Assembly: GCA_003445095.1 (NCBI GenBank)
Contig: DLVS01000700.1
Span: 1-7,909, forward strand
DNA: 7,909 nucleotides
Direction: 5' to 3'
Source: Verrucomicrobiales bacterium
GTDB lineage: Bacteria; Verrucomicrobiota; Verrucomicrobiia; Limisphaerales; UBA9464
Positions within the stretch are counted from its first letter, which is position 1, and each line of letters starts with the position of its first letter. A program made the translations under genes and the position numbers. Shown in pieces: positions 6,552 to 7,909 of the stretch. The notes under the pieces are model-generated. The model saw only the letters and a list, made by a program, of their open reading frames with translations. It was not told the DNA's origin and did no database searches.

Positions 6552-7654
6552 GTGCCGAGCCGTCCAGCAACCCTCCGACCGCGCGAATCCTCATCGTGGA
6601 CGATCAGCCATCGAATGTCCGCGTCCTGGGAACCATGCTGGGACAGTTAGGGTATGAGATTATTACCGCTGCGGACGGGCCGACCGCCCTGAAGCGACTC
6701 TCGCTGCGGCCGCCCGATCTGGTGTTGCTCGATTTGCTCATGCCCGGAATGGACGGCTTCGAGGTGTGCCGACGAATCCGGGAACTGCCCGCATTCGCTG
6801 ACTTGCCGGTCATCTTCCTGTCGGCCGCGGACGAAAAAAGTTTAATCGTTCGCGCTCTGGATTGCGGTGGGATGGATTTCGTCACCAAGCCGTTCAACCA
6901 AGCCGAACTGCTGCGCCGAGTGCAGACCCATCTGGCCCTGAAGGCGGCGCGAGATCGACTGCGCCAATTGGCCGAAGATAAGGATGAGCTTTTAGGGATC
7001 CTCGCACACGATCTCAAGAACGCCTTGGGCAGTGTGCTCATGAGTTCTCAGCTTTTGGCGGCGCGGACCGAAGGAGATTCACGGGTCCATCAACTCAGCA
7101 CCAACATTGTCGAGGCGACTGATCGAACGCTGGCCTTTGTCCGACAATTTCTGGCCAACGCCGCAGCGGAACGAAGCCTGGCGATCGAACGAAAGACCGT
7201 TAGCCCACGCTCCTTGGTCATGGACGTGATCGAACAGCACCAGGCTTCGGCCCGACGGAAAAACCTGCGGTTGGTGTTCCTGCCGGCGGCCGATCCAGCG
7301 GGAACTCCCGTGGTCCGGACCGACGGGGCGATCGTACGCCAGGTTCTGGAGAATCTGTTGAGTAACGCCGTGAAGTTTTCCCCGCCGGGTCGCACTATCG
7401 AAGTATCGGTGAGTACCAGTGCGGAAAGTGTGGACTTTCGGATAAAAGACGAAGGGCCAGGATTTACCGCCGAGGATAAAGAAAGGATGTTTCAAAGATA
7501 CAAACGGTTGTCGGCGCGCCCGACCGGGGGTGAGCCCAGCACCGGACTCGGATTGAGCATCACCCGCAAACTGGTCGGGCTTCTGGGCGGCACGTTGGAG
7601 TGCGAAAGTTCGCCGGGTACGGGGGCCGCCTTCGTCGTTCGACTTCCTCTTTGA
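6548..7654 (+). CDS. Receiver-histidine kinase (REC-HisKA-HATPase)
   Basis: Soluble 368-aa protein with an N-terminal receiver and a C-terminal kinase core, and no membrane segment. The receiver (about 12-130) has D18/D19, phospho-acceptor D62, S92 and K114. HisKA follows with AHDLKN, phospho-acceptor His154. HATPase_c has N269 and N273 in the N-box, G1 as D301-E-G-P-G, and G2 as T332-G-L-G. The H-box differs from that of the upstream kinase (SHEIRTP), so the two are from different subfamilies and not a recent duplication. The start ATG at 6548 overlaps the upstream stop (ATGA), which suggests translational coupling; no Shine-Dalgarno is needed or seen. It probably receives phosphate on D62 from the upstream kinase, which would gate its own kinase activity towards the downstream regulator. 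That direction is inference. Confidence 0.93.
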   Translation: MSAEPSSNPPTARILIVDDQPSNVRVLGTMLGQLGYEIITAADGPTALKRLSLRPPDLVLLDLLMPGMDGFEVCRRIRELPAFADLPVIFLSAADEKSLIVRALDCGGMDFVTKPFNQAELLRRVQTHLALKAARDRLRQLAEDKDELLGILAHDLKNALGSVLMSSQLLAARTEGDSRVHQLSTNIVEATDRTLAFVRQFLANAAAERSLAIERKTVSPRSLVMDVIEQHQASARRKNLRLVFLPAADPAGTPVVRTDGAIVRQVLENLLSNAVKFSPPGRTIEVSVSTSAESVDFRIKDEGPGFTAEDKERMFQRYKRLSARPTGGEPSTGLGLSITRKLVGLLGGTLECESSPGTGAAFVVRLPL

Positions 7655-7664
7655 TACAATTCCC

Positions 7665-7909
7665 ATGGATTTCCTAGTTATTGATGACGACAAGGCGTTT
7701 CGCGATGCGACCTGCTTCCTGATTGAAGACGACCAACACTACGCGGAAGGAGTCGACTCCGGAACCCGGGCTTTGCAACGGCTCAAGGAGGATAAGTTTG
7801 ATGTGGCTTTGCTTGACCTGAACTTGGGCACCGAAAACGGATTGGATGTCCTGACCGAGATCGGCAAGGCCCATCCCTCCCTCTCGGTGATCATGTTGAC
7901 TGCGGGGGG
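7665..7909 (+). CDS. Response regulator, probably NtrC/AtoC-type (3' part outside window)
   Basis: The first 81 codons of a plus-strand gene, open to the window end. The sequence MDFLVIDDDKAFRDATCFLIEDD begins a receiver with acidic residues D7-D9, phospho-acceptor D51 (in LLDLNLGTENGLDVL) and T79 (in IMLTAG); the Lys lies beyond the window. The usual MP after the phospho-Asp region (LDxxMPGMDG) is replaced by NLGTEN, a variant I associate with sigma-54-dependent NtrC/AtoC-like regulators of Verrucomicrobiota. An AAA+ and HTH output would therefore be expected downstream. The gene starts 10 nt after the kinase stop, in the same operon, without a Shine-Dalgarno. That it is a response regulator is certain; the output type is inferred. 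Confidence 0.85.
   Translation, partial: MDFLVIDDDKAFRDATCFLIEDDQHYAEGVDSGTRALQRLKEDKFDVALLDLNLGTENGLDVLTEIGKAHPSLSVIMLTAG

Overview
The window looks like a chromosomal segment of a moderately GC-rich, Gram-negative-type bacterium, probably of the Verrucomicrobiota (Pedosphaera/Limisphaera-like lineages). That placement is inference. It rests on the style of the proteins (a CdsA with PGIGG..DLID in place of the textbook PGHGG..DRID, and the form of the terminal NtrC-like receiver), on the near-absence of Shine-Dalgarno sequences, and on a palindromic repeat around the 3' end of the first gene that resembles dispersed repeats I recall from that group. No 16S or other marker gene is present.

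Layout. Positions 1-127 and the 3' end of the first gene hold a cluster of small stem-loops and a repeated 18-mer. A YgfZ/GcvT-fold protein is encoded on the minus strand (128-1249). A divergent intergenic stretch (1250-1478) carries a large imperfect inverted repeat, and cdsA (phosphatidate cytidylyltransferase) follows on the plus strand (1479-2393). The next 1.2 kb (2394-3587) has no convincing intact gene, only hairpins, a palindrome and doubtful ORFs. At its right edge are two apparent gene remains: a 14-codon piece resembling the start of an Lmo0937-type small membrane protein (3588-3632), and an AI-2E-family transporter (3653-4292) that has lost its middle and changed frame.

From 4401 to the end of the window lies an intact, tightly packed signalling operon. 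It encodes a membrane hybrid histidine kinase (CHASE3-HisKA-HATPase-REC plus an unassigned C-terminal helical domain), a soluble REC-HisKA-HATPase kinase overlapping it by 4 nt, and, 10 nt later, the start of a response regulator, probably NtrC/AtoC-type and cut by the window end. The expected logic is that the membrane kinase senses an envelope signal, phosphate moves among its own receiver, the second kinase's receiver and the third protein, and the third protein acts on transcription. The order of transfer cannot be read from sequence.

I see no CRISPR array, intact transposase, phage gene, tRNA or rRNA. Nothing here is clearly a new system. The most unusual items are the decayed transporter region, the repeat fused to the ygfZ reading frame, the inverted repeat upstream of cdsA, and the unassigned tail of the hybrid kinase.
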